From Cantharellus purpuraceus (lineage: Eukaryota > Basidiomycota > Agaricomycetes > Cantharellales > Hydnaceae), in contig JALBUN010000001.1 in the NCBI GenBank assembly GCA_025174535.1, positions 186,001-250,000 on the forward strand: a stretch of 64,000 nt of DNA. The letters run 5' to 3'. The notes under the pieces are model-generated. The model was not told the origin of the DNA. It did no database searches and worked only from the letters and a program-made list of their open reading frames with translations. Positions within the stretch are counted from its first letter, which is position 1. Each line of letters starts with the position of its first letter. The position numbers were made by a program, and so were the translations under genes. Shown one piece after another: positions 41,258 to 52,910 of this stretch.

Positions 41258-44200
41258 TAAGCAGTCCTATAGCCTCCGTACAGGCTGAGGGCTGCGTTGG
41301 TACTCCCCGTACAACAAATGAGGTCCGCCTGAATGCATCCACTCTTTCCCACTCCGACTCCCTCACCCTCCTCATCTACTCCGACTCCATTCCCGATACC
41401 GCTATTCAAGCGTTAATAGACTCCGGTTCTACTCATTGTTTCCTTGATTCCTCTTTTTCCGATTTACATAAACTCCATACATACACCATAACTCTGATAT
41501 TGCTCCGATTATTTGATGGCACTACTAATGCTGTTATTTCACAAGCTATAGATCTGTCTATCCGTTTTTCTGTTGGAGAAATCCAGAACCTTACATTCTA
41601 TGTTACTCCGCTTGACTCCAGCTGTTCTGTGGTTCTCAGACATAACTGGCTCACCCGCTACAATCCGTTGATTGACTGGGCATTGGGCCATATCACATTC
41701 CGTTCTCCAGTACAGGCTGTGTCATTCCCGATGTCACCAGCAACCTTAGGTGCGAAACTATCTTCTGCCTCCGCTGACTCTGCTCCGATAGATACTCCGT
41801 CTACCCCACCATTTATATCACTGGTGGACACTATGGTCTTTGCCAGACTAAGCAAACTGGATGGTTCTCACACATTCCAGGTTCACCTCACCGATCCGAT
41901 ACTCCTCACCGCTCGTTCCGCCTGATCAACTCCACTGGACCTATCTATGGTTCCTAAGGAGCATCATGAGTTCGCCGACGTGTTCAGCAAGTCTAAAGCC
42001 AACTCCCTAGCAGAACACCAACCATATGATCTCAAGATTGAATTGGATGACAACTCCACCCCTCTGCTTGGCCCTATCTACTTGTATGGGAACCACCTTT
42101 TCCCTATCAAATTCCATTTATGCAGCACCAATGTGCTATTCTTTGCTTTTCCATTCCTAAATATCAGCATATATTTGGTGCTTGTACCTGGAATGGACTT
42201 ATTCAAATATTCTCTATTTTTCCATATTTTTCCGGGAATATTCCATGCAGAACTTGGCCCAGAATCATTTATTTCTGCTGTGCTACAGTTGTGGACCCAT
42301 AGGCACCCACAAACCTTCGCACAGCCGGCTATCCACCTTTGGACCAGGCATTCGGCCTGAATTCAAGCTCAGATGTCTCTGATCAATAAATATTCTCTAA
42401 CTTGACAACCACAGCCTCTCAGGGCACTATTTTCCATGCAGATCATCACATGACATGTGGCTATCCATGGCTGTCCAAACCAGTGCAGAAAACAGGGTGG
42501 ACACCCTTCTTTTTGCCTGATCAGTGCCTAGTTCAGGGATCAAATCAGCTGATGGGTGATCAAATCAGGTGATTGCCTTGGAATATTCTACCCCTTATTC
42601 TAGCTGTTTCCTTCTATTATTAGATAGAGAACCATTATTCAGCTCCTGATCAGTGTTAGTGCTGTGATCAGAACCTGTGATTGGCTTGGAATATTCTACC
42701 CCTTTCTTCCACCTTCCACAACCTTCCAGTAGCTTCCATCTATTAATAGGTAGAATATTCCAGAACCATTAGTCAGCCCCTGTAAATACAATATATAAGG
42801 AGGCCATTCTGCCTCTGAAATAGGAACATATCCATCATATTCTACCCATCTTCTGCACACCAGTGTGACTAGAGTGACATACAGTGTCATCCTCTATCTC
42901 AGTAACTGTTGATTACCAGTTCAAGGATCTTTTACAGTTGTGTAACTGTACTTGATTGCACTTGAAGTAGTGATATTCCTGCTTTGGGTGTGAGACAAAC
43001 ATTAAATCGTTTCTGGAGTTGTGCTGCAGCAGGGTTTGATATTCTTCTCAGCTGTTCATTCACGGAATTGTGGTGATTTAGAGTTTGCCCTAACACCATA
43101 ATTTTGCAGGTTCCAAAACACTACTCGCTATCCCAAAAAGAGCTACTGGCTCTCCAAACATTCATAGACGAGAACTTGGCCATGGGCTTCATCCGCCCAT
43201 CCCTATCGCCCCATGGAGCTCCAGTCCTATTTGTCCGCAAAAAGGATGGATCACTCCGTCTATGCATTGACTTCCGTGGACTCAACAAGATCACCAAGAA
43301 AGACCAATACCCGATACCCCACACCGCAGACCTACTCGAGAGTCCTCAAAAGGCTAAGATCTATTCCAAAATAGATCTCCAACATGCCTACCATCTAGTC
43401 CGCATCCGAGAAGGCAACAAATGGAAAATGACTTTCTGCACACAATATGGATCTTTCGAGTGGTGCATCATGCCCTTTGGACTAACCAATGCTCCGGCCA
43501 CCTTCCAGAGGTTCATGAATGACACCTTTGCCGACCTCCTCGATGTGACTGTCCTCATTTACTTAGATGACATTTTGGTATATTCAGACAATGAAGAAGA
43601 ACATCGGACACATGTCCAAGAGGTACTCCGACATCTCCGAAAACATGGCCTCTTTGCCCACACTGACAAATGCGAATTCCACTCCGACTCGGTTGAATAC
43701 CTAGGCTATATCCTCTCCCTGGCAGGATTGACAATGTCTGATGACAAAATCAAAGTTATACAGGAATGGCCAGAACCCTGGAAAGTCAAAGACATACAGT
43801 CCTTCCTAGGGTTCACCAACTTCTACTGCCGCTTCATTCATGGCTACTCTGATATCACCGTTCCGCTCACCTGACTCACTAGGAAGGGTATCCAATGGAA
43901 TTTCACTGAGGAATGTAGACAGAGCTTTGAGACCTTGAAAAAGGGCTTTACTTCCACTCTGATACTGACTCATTGGGTTCCAGATGTTCCTATCCTGTTA
44001 GAGACCGACGCCTCCGACTATGCACTTGCCGCGATCCTGTCCATCATCTCTCCGGACGACAGACAAGTCCATCCGATAGCTTTTCACTCGTGTACATTTA
44101 CACCCCCCAAACTGAACTATGACATCCATGACAAAGAGCTCCTTGCCATATATGAAGCCTTCCAGGTATGGAGACACTACCTTGAAGGCCCCTCCAATCC

Positions 44201-45945
44201 GGTGGACGTCATAACTGACCACAAAAACTTGGAATACTTCTCCACAACGAAACTGCTCACCCAGAGACAGGTCCGATAGTCTGAATACCTATCTCAGTTC
44301 AATCTCATTATCCGTTTCCATCCAGGCCGACTCGGAGCAAAGCCTGACGTGTTAACTAGACGCTGGGATGTCTACCCTAAAGAGGGGAATAGTGACTATG
44401 CCACTGTAAACCCACACAACTTTCGTCCTGTGTTCACTAACAAGCAGCTGGCATCGTCCCTATGAGCATCCACCCTCATGACTCCCACCCTCTGAGTTGT
44501 CACCATTATGGACATCAACCACTCCACTCCGACATCTGCTCATCACTCTGATCTGATCCTATTGCAGTTAAACACTTGGACAACACTTCTGATCCGAAAT
44601 GGTCACTTGACCCCGAAGGACACCTCTGACACAACAACCAGATATATGTCCCCGACACCAACGGTCTCCGACTCCGAGTTCTGCAATATTATCATGATCA
44701 CCTGATCTCCGGCCATTTCAGGCAAAATCGCACACAAGGATTAATCTGATGAGACTATGTATCGCCAAAAATGCAAGAATACATTCAACACTACTGTAAC
44801 TCCTGCACCACATGTATGCGCTCAAAATTGCAAAGGCACAAACCCTACGGAACGCTTAAGCAACTTCCAGTCCTGGAACAACCATGGAACTCCATCTCCA
44901 TGGATTTCATAGAGAAGCTCCCCCCATTGCTTGGATACGACACCATACTCGTGATTGTTGACAGGTTCACTAAACAGTCACTATTCATTCCAATGCATGA
45001 CACCATCACCTCCGCCTCACTAGCTAAATTGTTCGTTCTCCACATATTCTCTAAACACAGAGTCCCATCGCATGTCACGTCTGATCGGGGCTCGGAGTTC
45101 GTGTCCTCCTTCTTCCACACACTAGGAAAGGCTCTCGACATGAAGCTTCATTTCACCTCCAGATACCACCCTGAAGGAGACAGACAAACGGAACAAATGA
45201 ATCAGTCCCTGGAACAATATCTCCGAATCTATTGTAACTATCAACAAGACAACTGGGCTGATCTACTTCCGATCACAGAGTTTGCCTACAACAACACTCT
45301 GAACGCAACTACCAGCATCTCTCCATTCTTTGCTAATAAAGGCTATCATCCGAACATCTCCATCCACCCTGAGAAAGAACTTGCCTCCACCAAAGCCCGC
45401 CAATTCATAACCGACCTCAATCAACTACACCAACATCTCCAAGAGACCATCTCCGATGCCCAGAAACAATATCAAGTCTCCGCAGACCGATGCTGCATTC
45501 TGGCTCCGGACCTGCAAATTGGAGACAAAGTATTCGTTAAGGCTGAACATTTCTGGACCACCTGTCCATCGAAGAAACTCTCCAAGAAATACTTAGGTCC
45601 TTCACCCTCCGCCTCCCAGACCACTTCCGAGCAGTTCATCCGGTCTTCCATATATCAATGCTCGAACCCGCTACTACAAACGAGATCTCCAGTTGCATGC
45701 AACCCCCACCTCCCCCGATCATCATCAAAGGAGACAATGAATATGAGATATCTGAGATCCTGGACTTGAAGATCGACCATCGATACAAGTGCAAGCTCCA
45801 GTACTTAGTCAAATGGACTGGATACGAAGGCACCGATGAAGAGTCCTCATGGATCTCCGTGTCTGAACTCAATCATGCATCTTAATATGTCTCTGACTTT
45901 CACTCCACTTATCCAGACAAACCTGGCCCTCTTATGAATCTTTAG
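41251..45945 (+). pseudogene. pol: pol of copy E (PR-RT-RH-IN-chromodomain)
   Basis: Protease ([10 protein letters not shown], about 41415) runs to 42082, where an R3 solo LTR interrupts. RT resumes at 43121 with the [10 protein letters not shown] active site near 43560-43590, then RNase H (LLETDASDYALA), integrase (YIQHYCNSCTTCMRSK; SMDFIEKLPPL; DRGSEFVSSFF) and the chromodomain (LQYLVKWTGYEG). Stops from CGA-to-TGA occur at about 41923, 43873, 44464, 44494 and a pair at 44748-44753; TGG-to-TAG at 44277. A deletion of about 34 bp between AGGTC repeats near 45600 removes the GPY/F module and shifts the frame. The end is GPLMNL-TAG. Confidence 0.9.
42083..43120 (+). repeat. R3-family solo LTR (1038 bp), TSD CTACT
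   Basis: The ends TGTATGGGAACC and GGTTCCAAAACA are flanked by CTACT (42078-42082 and 43121-43125). A TATATAAGG box near 42788 places U3 on the left. It lacks about 395 bp present downstream of the TATA box in the other two copies, and its U3 carries TGATCA-type motifs in place of the ATGAGTCAT cluster. Confidence 0.88.
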
Positions 45946-46099
45946 TTCGATTACTAATGCTAATTCTATTATTTCGCATCATCATTTTATTACAAGTCAC
46001 AAGGAAAAAAAATTACCAGCCTGCCCAAAAAACTCCAAAGGAATCACTCCACCTCATTTTTCTCCACTCTGAAATTTATAATCATTTTCATTTTTATTT

Positions 46100-47749
46100 T
46101 TATACATCGCATTTCCTTTTCCCCTTCCCCTTATCTACCTCAGGCTCCATCTCCGACTCCTCATCACTCTCTACATCCGACACCCAATCTTTCTCATCCC
46201 CCATGTCTGAATCCTCGTCCAAAGGGGCCATGAACTTCCGCAACCGACGTAACTAGGCCGTCCACCGACCCTCCAGAACCTCCTTCTGTTTCATTGTCTT
46301 CACCAAGTCCACTAGCAACCCCTCCATCCGCTGGAGGTGCTCTGACTGCAGGTTAACCAGCCGGATAAGCTGGCCCATGGTACTATTGGGCGCAGAGACG
46401 CGCCCCGTACCTGCACCGGTCATTGCCCCTTCTGATCCAACACCGCTACCCCCGGCTGCCACAGCACCTGTCTCCGTCTGCCATTTTTTGGTCAGACGAC
46501 CTTCTGATTCTTTCTCTGCCCCTCCTTGTACCACTAGTTGGGGCTTGACACTCTGACTCTGGGGATTGAACTTTCCATCGATCCTACACCCTCCTTTCCG
46601 ACCCCGACAACGATTGCAGGACCGAAGGCGGCGAGTTGGGCCAGTAGGCCACACACACTCCACACCTGCATCATGACACAAGTCGCAAGTTACGCTGGGC
46701 CCACCAAATGGCTCCACTGGAGCCAGAGCCTTGGGTGGTCCACCCCTTCTCGCTGCGGCCTCCAAGTGTTCCCTCTCCTCCTCCTTGTCCTGCTGTTCTG
46801 CCGCCGCCTTCTCCATCTCACGCTTGCGAAGCTGGATCACCGACCTAGCGACATGCAGCTCCTTCTTACGGGTCGCCAACACATGACTCTCCACCTTGCA
46901 CCATATGATCCTCCGATCCGCCTCCCACTTCTCCATATCAGCACTCAGGTACGCCTTCAATGAAAAGACCGCGACATCGAGATTCTTCTTAGTGGTAGCA
47001 GCATAGAGCTCCGCTCTTTTGTGAGCCTTGACCGCGGCTACCCAAGCCATCTCTTTGTAACAATTTGAAGTTGGATCTGGCTCTGCATCCGTCCCGACAT
47101 CCACCCCTGCCTTGGGCTCCACATTTGCATCGAGCTCCATATTGGCATCGGGATCCACCTCCACCTCCACCTCCACCCTCTCTGCCTCCACCGCTTCATC
47201 TTCCTCAGCCGCACCCAACCCAAATAATGGCCGTGCCCACAAACATAATGGCGAGTCCACCGCAGTGACAGTTGTCGGATGAGTTGTCTCCGTCCGTGTA
47301 ACGGAGATGATGGTGACCTCAGGGGTCCCTGTCCATATAGGCACACTTGGACTTCCTGGGCTGGTCGCCCCTGCCCTGGTCACCTCCTCCTCTACCTCCA
47401 TGGCGGCTTCTAGCTCATGCGCCTGCTCCTCCACTTCCTTTGGTCTTGCGGCCTCCATCGCAGCCGCAAGTTCCTTGACCCTGCGGGCTCTCTCGGCCTT
47501 CGCTTCCTCCTCTTTCCTTCTCCGTTCCGTCTCTGCCGCCTCTTTCCATCTCTGCTCCTCCTCCTCCTTCCGTCTCCGTTCCGCCTCCTCCTCCTCCTTC
47601 CGTCTCCATTCCGCCTCCTCCTCCTCCTTCCATCTCCATTCTGCTTCCTCCTCCTCTTTCTGTCTCCACTCCTCTTCCTCTTCCTTCCATTGGGCCAAGA
47701 GCAACTGCTCAAGCTCGGCCATGCTCATGCTTGCCAAAGGGTTTGACAT
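46100..47749 (-). pseudogene. Antisense accessory ORF (aORF) of copy E, one nonsense codon
   Basis: It has the same architecture as in copy C: MSNPLASM start, about four E/R/K-rich 10-residue repeats (fewer than in C), block EMAWVAAVKAHKRAELYAA, basic helical segment, and the full cysteine motif CDLCHDAGVEC ... CNRCRGRKGGC with no stop inside it, then NSTMGQLIRLVNLQSEHLQR. A TAG at 46253-46255 (GAG in the other copies) cuts the acidic tail, which continues in frame to 46100. The long frame is otherwise open for about 500 codons, although the surrounding pol carries many stops. Confidence 0.82.
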
Positions 47750-47780
47750 CGTTGAGGATAAGACCTCAATCATGCCCCTC

Positions 47781-47788
47781 CTTTTATA
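47781..47788 (-). promoter_or_regulatory. TATA box of the antisense ORF, copy E
   Basis: TATAAAAG on the minus strand, 31 bases before the MSNPLASM start codon and about 100 bases from the 3' LTR. Confidence 0.6.
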
Positions 47789-47889
47789 CGTCTCCAGACC
47801 CCAGCATAACTCCGACCGCGCCCAATTGTCTCACCTATTCAATCCACGGACATGAGGCCTCAGGGGCTCAGCCTTAAATGGAGAGATAC

Positions 47890-48405
47890 TGTTATGACCA
47901 TATTCATTAACATCCAGATCCCCATCCGATCCACTCAGATCCCCACGTGTATGAAATCTATACTCCATTTGGAAACCGCCACGTCTCCATCTGCCTGTCT
48001 GATTGTCACCACCGATTCCGCCCATCCATCTCTGGTTCCAATTGATGCATCAGCATCACCATAGGAACCCGGACATCCATCCCCATCAGACTTGGACATA
48101 CTCATGTAAGGCCATCGGCCTTGGAGACCCATCACTGGAGTAATTATTATTAGATTTCAAATATGTATTTAAGTTGCCCGACTGGGGACTTCATTCCCCA
48201 GTTTGAATATCGAATCATGCCTAGTTCCTAAGTCCAATCCTAACTCTCTAAGTCGTACTCCGTCTCCAAAGTCTCAGACACTGGTATTAGTGAGGGTGCA
48301 GCACATAAGCTGAAGCCAAGTCTGTTCCAACCCCCATGACATACTCCAACTCCAACAAAACCTCCAACCCAATCTCTGACCCCCAATTGGACCTAGTGCA
48401 TAACA
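47890..48405 (+). repeat. 3' LTR of copy E (516 bp)
   Basis: It runs TGTTATGACC to TGCATAACA and is preceded by the purine tract AAATGGAGAGATAC. Confidence 0.95.
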
Positions 48406-48410
48406 CTATT

Positions 48411-49189
48411 GTTCTTTTATATGATTTATATGACTCACCCCTGTTTCATCTTTTAATTCATTCATACATGACTTACTCATCCTTGTTCTATTTTTGGTTC
48501 TTTTATTACTCATCACCTCCTATTCTTACAAAGATTACCCCTATCTGTTGCTTCATTTCTCCATGATTTCCCCATTAGTAGTTCAACTTCACATGCTTGA
48601 TCAGCTGGCTTGATCAGCATTTCTTGCATCATATCGCATCATTTGCTCCTCATATTGTGTCATTGTGCCCTGGGGATTTGTATATAAAAGGGTGCTAGTT
48701 TTCACCTTTGGGATCAATCAACAAGTTTTCAGCCAATGCTCTAAAGTCAAAGCCCACACTCTAAGTCTACGCTCTACACTCTACATCACAATCCATCAGC
48801 TCTACACCAAGGTAAAGCACCTTGGTTCAATGATCAAATTTCCCTCCACCACCAAGAGGTTGCATCTCCTTAAACCAGCTTTCATGTACCTCTCAACCAG
48901 GCTCCCCATCGTCCTCCAGTCACAGAGTGTGATCTACCATTTTGACTGTCTTTTTCACTCCCCATCATCCTCCAGTCCCAGAGCACTATAAATCAGCTTG
49001 ACAGCACCCTCTTCATTCACCCTCACCAGACACAGAGCACTATTACACTTACCCATTACTCAGTGCTACCCCTTGGCCTGACTGTTCTTTGGTGTGCTGA
49101 ACAACTGCATTACACACTGTCTGTTTGCTAGGACTGTTGTGCACAGGCTTATAGGATCTATTCCATAAGCGAACTGACATTGCATGCCA
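48411..49189 (+). other. Unassigned transposon-like sequence with a TATA box
   Basis: AT- and pyrimidine-rich, with TATATAAAAGG near 48682 followed by a non-coding leader-like stretch. It resembles the R/U5 part of a long LTR or the 5' part of an accessory-ORF transcript. No clear ORF is present. Confidence 0.35.
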
Positions 49190-49771
49190 ATCAAATCAGC
49201 TGAAATGCAAGGCACAAGGTAGTGCTCCTCCATGCCAGAAGCGCGACCGTGAGGAGGGCAGCAGTGCAGTGGAACCCTCTCCCAAGCATTGGAGGATGAG
49301 GACTGCAAGTACTGGTCCTGCTGTGGAGATGATCTCTCCTGCCTTGATCAAAGCCGTGCAAGATATCATACAGCTGCCATGGCTTGTCATTTGATCAATA
49401 CCAATGAGCAAGTGAGGAGGAACACCAATGCCCTCCAAGGCATTGAAGCTCAAATTGGAGAGCTTAATAACTTGTTCCATGAGTACACGACAAATTGTAG
49501 TTTGGGACCACTCCATAAGGAGATAATTGCACTGGTGATGGAGGATCTGGTCATGGTGAATGATTCAGATTCTGACACAGATTCTGCAGGGTCTTGGAGT
49601 ACATCAGAGAACTACCATGGGTTGGATGATGAGAGGGTGTGGGCACTGGGAGCCATAGATAGGTTGATCATGGAGATGGAGCTGGAGGCTGAGGTTTTGG
49701 AGAAGGAGGGTACCATGGATGGAGAATCTGAGGAGTTGGATGCTGGGGAGTCAGAGGTTGTGGAGGCATGA
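49190..49771 (+). pseudogene. C-terminal part of another aORF relative
   Basis: One frame reads KCKAQGSAPPCQKRDREEGS and PSPKHWRMRTASTGPAVEMI; after a shift near 49370 a second reads NTNEQVRRNTNALQGIEAQI, then an acidic tail (DSDSDTDSAG ... EMELEAEVLEKEG). The order (end of a Cys motif, K/R-W-containing linker, helix, acidic tail) parallels the G1 aORF. Less than 100 bases downstream on the opposite strand is the end of a chromodomain pol, so the convergent pol/aORF arrangement recurs in a different family. Confidence 0.55.
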
Positions 49772-49857
49772 TGTAGTTAGAAAATGTGGTGTATAATGAA
49801 TGGATGGTTTTCTTGGAGATAACTGGAGTGAATTAAAATGATGTGGGACTGGGTTTA

Positions 49858-50082
49858 TGAGGATAGGCCATGTGGAAATCAGAGATGATCTCCGTCACAT
49901 GTCCTAGTTCCGAGGCAGGTAGCCAGGAGGTTTCTTTGTCGGTTCCTTCATATCCTGCCCACCTGACAAGGTATTGCAGTTTACATTTTTGTCTCTTGTC
50001 AATCTTGGAGTCCAGAATATCTGAAATCTTGTACTCCGATTCTCCATCTATGACAATAGGAGGGTCTGGAGTTAAAGGTTTG
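49858..50082 (-). pseudogene. pol: pol C-terminus (chromodomain) of another chromovirus
   Basis: The minus strand reads ESEYKISDILDSKIDKRQ, KCKLQYLVRWAGYEGTDKE and TSWLPASELGHVTEIISDFH, ending near 49858. It is the G1 chromodomain with many substitutions, so it belongs to a sister family. It is cut at 50083 by a C4 LTR. Confidence 0.75.
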
Positions 50083-50358
50083 TGTTAAAGGGTGTCTTAG
50101 TTCACACCGTTGCACAAAACTCAACCAAGTGTATTGGTTGGGCGATGTGCTGTACAGTGTGGTAGTTACTAAGTTTTCTGTCTACTATATGTGGACCCAC
50201 ACATGTACTTGGGTCCACTGGCTTACATAATAACTATTATGCACCCTATGGGTGCACATATCTATCAAGAAGACAGCATCCCTTAATGGAATGCTGCATA
50301 CACTAATTATAACTATCTAGCTACATACTATAGTAAGTAAGTACCTTGAGTACTTACA
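50083..50358 (-). repeat. C4-family 3' LTR (276 bp)
   Basis: In minus orientation it starts TGTAAGTACTC and ends TTTAACA. Immediately before it is a strong polypurine tract (AAAAAAGGGGAGGG, minus strand), which fixes the orientation and identifies it as a 3' LTR. Confidence 0.75.
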
Positions 50359-50401
50359 CCCTCCCCTTTTTTGAATGAGGCACGATCTCATTCAGTACCT
50401 T

Positions 50402-52350
50402 TTAATCATACAGCTCCTTATGAAGCTGTTCCAATGAGTCAGTGTCCATATGATCATCTTGTTCATATGGCTCTGGAGGGGGACGGCTCTCAGCCATCCC
50501 CGACATATTTGTGGTATCCTCATCCACTTGAATGGATGAGGAGGATGCAATTGCTACTGCAGCATCCCAATCAAATTCATGATTGAGTTGATCATGACCT
50601 AAACACTCAGCAAGAGAGCGTTTAGCAGCTTTATAAGCTGCTTGGGAGACCCCCTGAGTCTCCTGCTTTCGCTTACCAACTCTAGCAGGCTGGTTAAAAG
50701 CTGCTCCAGAGGTGATGTGTTTAGCAAACTCCTCTAATTTAGCAGCACAATTGGGGGTGATGCCTCCCGATTGCCCAAACCAGAGTGCAAGCTCTAATTC
50801 AGTATGTTCTTTGGGGGTGTGATTCCCCCAATCATATGCTCCAGTGACTGAAGTGCGAAAGGTGTCACCAATAGTTGGTGAGAACTTTTGACCACTGGTC
50901 AATAATCCCCAGTGGCCAGGATTCTGGAACATAGTCCAGAGGTTCTTCTTAAATACAGAAGAACCCTTCTTGGGAGTGGCCTTCTGTAGCCACATCCAGA
51001 CATCCACATCGGACAAGTTCATAGTACCATCTGACTCCTGTTGGATGGCCGGGGGGACCCCATTAGGGTTTACTTGCCACCCCTGTATGAGGGCAAGTGT
51101 CTACCGGTGTGGTTGGTAGAGTGACGATAAGACTCGCATAATCAGTGTGAGCCAGCAGAGTCATTCTCTTGATAACTCTGCACATTGGTACAGTCTGTTC
51201 CGCAAACGGTGTGGCCAATGCTTTCTTATGGAGCGATACAAACTCTGGAGTGTCCATATCGCAGATGTTGAACCAGTCCACCCTGATAGGGGCAGACTTG
51301 CCCAGAGGTCATGGCAGGTGGCCAGTGACTGCTCTGGGAGGGTCAGCTGCAGTCATGAACCATGGTGCCCATTTGGGGAATGATTTCCCTGCATTGGCAT
51401 GCTTGAGGGCATGCCCGAAATCATCCCAGTATTTGCAATAATTCATATGCTGGGCTTCCTCCAGCGTCTTCAACACTGGGTCTTTTAAAATATGGCTGGT
51501 GTCACCAGCCTTATATTCCTTTTGAAGCTGATCAATCTCAGCTTTGATTTCTGATAGGGCAAACTCAAAGAGTTTTCCCAGTTGCTTAGCACCCTTGGGG
51601 ATGCTAGCCAGGAGGAGACCACAATCGTGGTTGTATCCTTCCCAGATTGGGTTGGTATCGTCCCAATCTTGACCTTTGAACCCTCAAGGGTTGACCAGAT
51701 GCAATTTGCCTGGGAGATCGTCCTCTTTGGTGAGGTTGATTGTTTCCCGTGACAATGAAGCCATGGGCTGTGACAACATAATGGCAGGCAATGATTTGCC
51801 TGCCATAGCATGCAATAGCAATGCTACTGGGGCCAAGCGCACCATTGTGAGCTTGGTCTTGAATGTAGGAGGTGCTCTGTCAGCAGCCTCCTTCAGTGTT
51901 TTTAACTCGTCTCTGAGATGAGTTACTTCAGACTTCTCATTGTCGAGAAGTCCTTTGAGTTCTTGGACCTGCACAAACAGGTCTGAGTTGTCCTTGTACA
52001 TCTTATCATAGTCTTCATGATAAGGTGTCGCAACATCATCTTAAATGTTGCATATAAGTTGTGGCCACATGACTCTTAATGCCCTTTCCCCTGAAGCGGT
52101 GGAAAGATATAGTTGGCCTCCATTTTGGGCCTCGATTAAGTGTGACACATGTGTTGCACTTGTTGCACCTGTGAGGGTGATGGATGGCAGTGCCACTGTG
52201 CCATCTGCTAATTTTCCAGGTCATCTCATCTTGATGACCCCTGATCATATCTGCAGCACTAGTTACTGGTGCTGCAGCTGTGGAAGTTTGTTCAACTTCC
52301 ATTGGATGCTTGTCCTGAGCATCCATCATCTCCCTTCTGAGAGATGACAT
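50402..52350 (-). pseudogene. Gag-like or unknown protein of the C4 element
   Basis: From 52350 the frame starts MSSLRREMMDAQDKHPMEVE. After a frame change near 52020 it reads a coiled-coil-like stretch (LFVQVQELKGLLDNEKSEV), then blocks such as GQDWDDTNPIWEGYNHDCGL and VDWFNICDMDTPEFVSLHKK, and after another shift near 51060 MNLSDVDVWMWLQKATPKKG, ending at 50402. Two stops near 51685 and 51310 are TGA where CGA is expected. There is no CCHC or enzyme motif. Its position upstream of the polypurine tract and 3' LTR suggests it is the only gene of a non-autonomous LTR element. I do not recognise the family. Confidence 0.5.
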
Positions 52351-52539
52351 TTTGATAGAGGGGGGTTGTGGTGGTTCGAAGAAACACCGCTAGCCTTTTA
52401 TGGCTGAGCTCAAAAATTCTTTATTGAGAATTTTCCAGTGACTACATCACATGGGTGTAACATGATTAATTATCGCTTACCCCTTTTGTGCTACTATGAG
52501 TAGCATGATGGTGAACTGCTCCCTATACGGAGGCTCCCA

Positions 52540-52910
52540 TACAGTCATCCTAACTACATCTACATGAGTGCAGATGTACATCTCAACCCTGAAGGAGAAT
52601 TGCTTCCCATGGAACAATTTGTTGAGGTCAGAATGGCAGCAGTCACCTGAAAGTGACTGCTTGAGAAAAAAGAGAACAGAGTGCTGGAAGCACTTGATGT
52701 TCAAATGGAATCATTGAATGATGATTCTAAGCCCTCTGAAGAAGTAGAGGACATTGAAGTAATGTCATCAAACAATGATGGAACACCATTGTGATCCCAC
52801 ACAGAACATGGAATCAACCTCATGCAAATAGTATGAGGTGTATATAGAAAGGACACTGTCCTTTCTAAGGTGCTGGAAGTGCCTAAAGATCACACATGAT
52901 TTGGAGTACA
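52540..52910 (+). pseudogene. pol: Old Gypsy pol remnant (G6), RNase H-integrase linker
   Basis: The frame reads NPEGELLPMEQFVEVRMAAV and, further on, YRKDTVLSKVLEVPKDHT before copy D inserts at 52911. It continues after D as HDGLIWTNN. Two stops are TGA at expected arginines. It is a different and older Gypsy family than G1. Confidence 0.6.

Larger units (their letters stand above)
38999..48405 (+). mobile_element. G1 chromovirus copy E, complete with nested insertions, TSD CTATT
   Basis: It has two 516-bp LTRs, flanked by CTATT at 38994-38998 and 48406-48410. Internal order: self-priming site, gag, frameshift site, pol ending at 45945, antisense ORF (47749-46100 minus), polypurine tract, LTR. 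Two younger insertions lie inside: a MITE (39996-40560) in gag and an R3 solo LTR (42083-43120) between protease and RT. Many in-frame stops show that it is inactive. Confidence 0.95.

Noticed and set aside
42940..43020. The 395-bp absence considered as a spliced intron in the R3 copy in element E
   Set aside because: A GTGAGT donor-like sequence is at the edge, but the observed junction does not coincide with GT...AG, so a plain indel is preferred.
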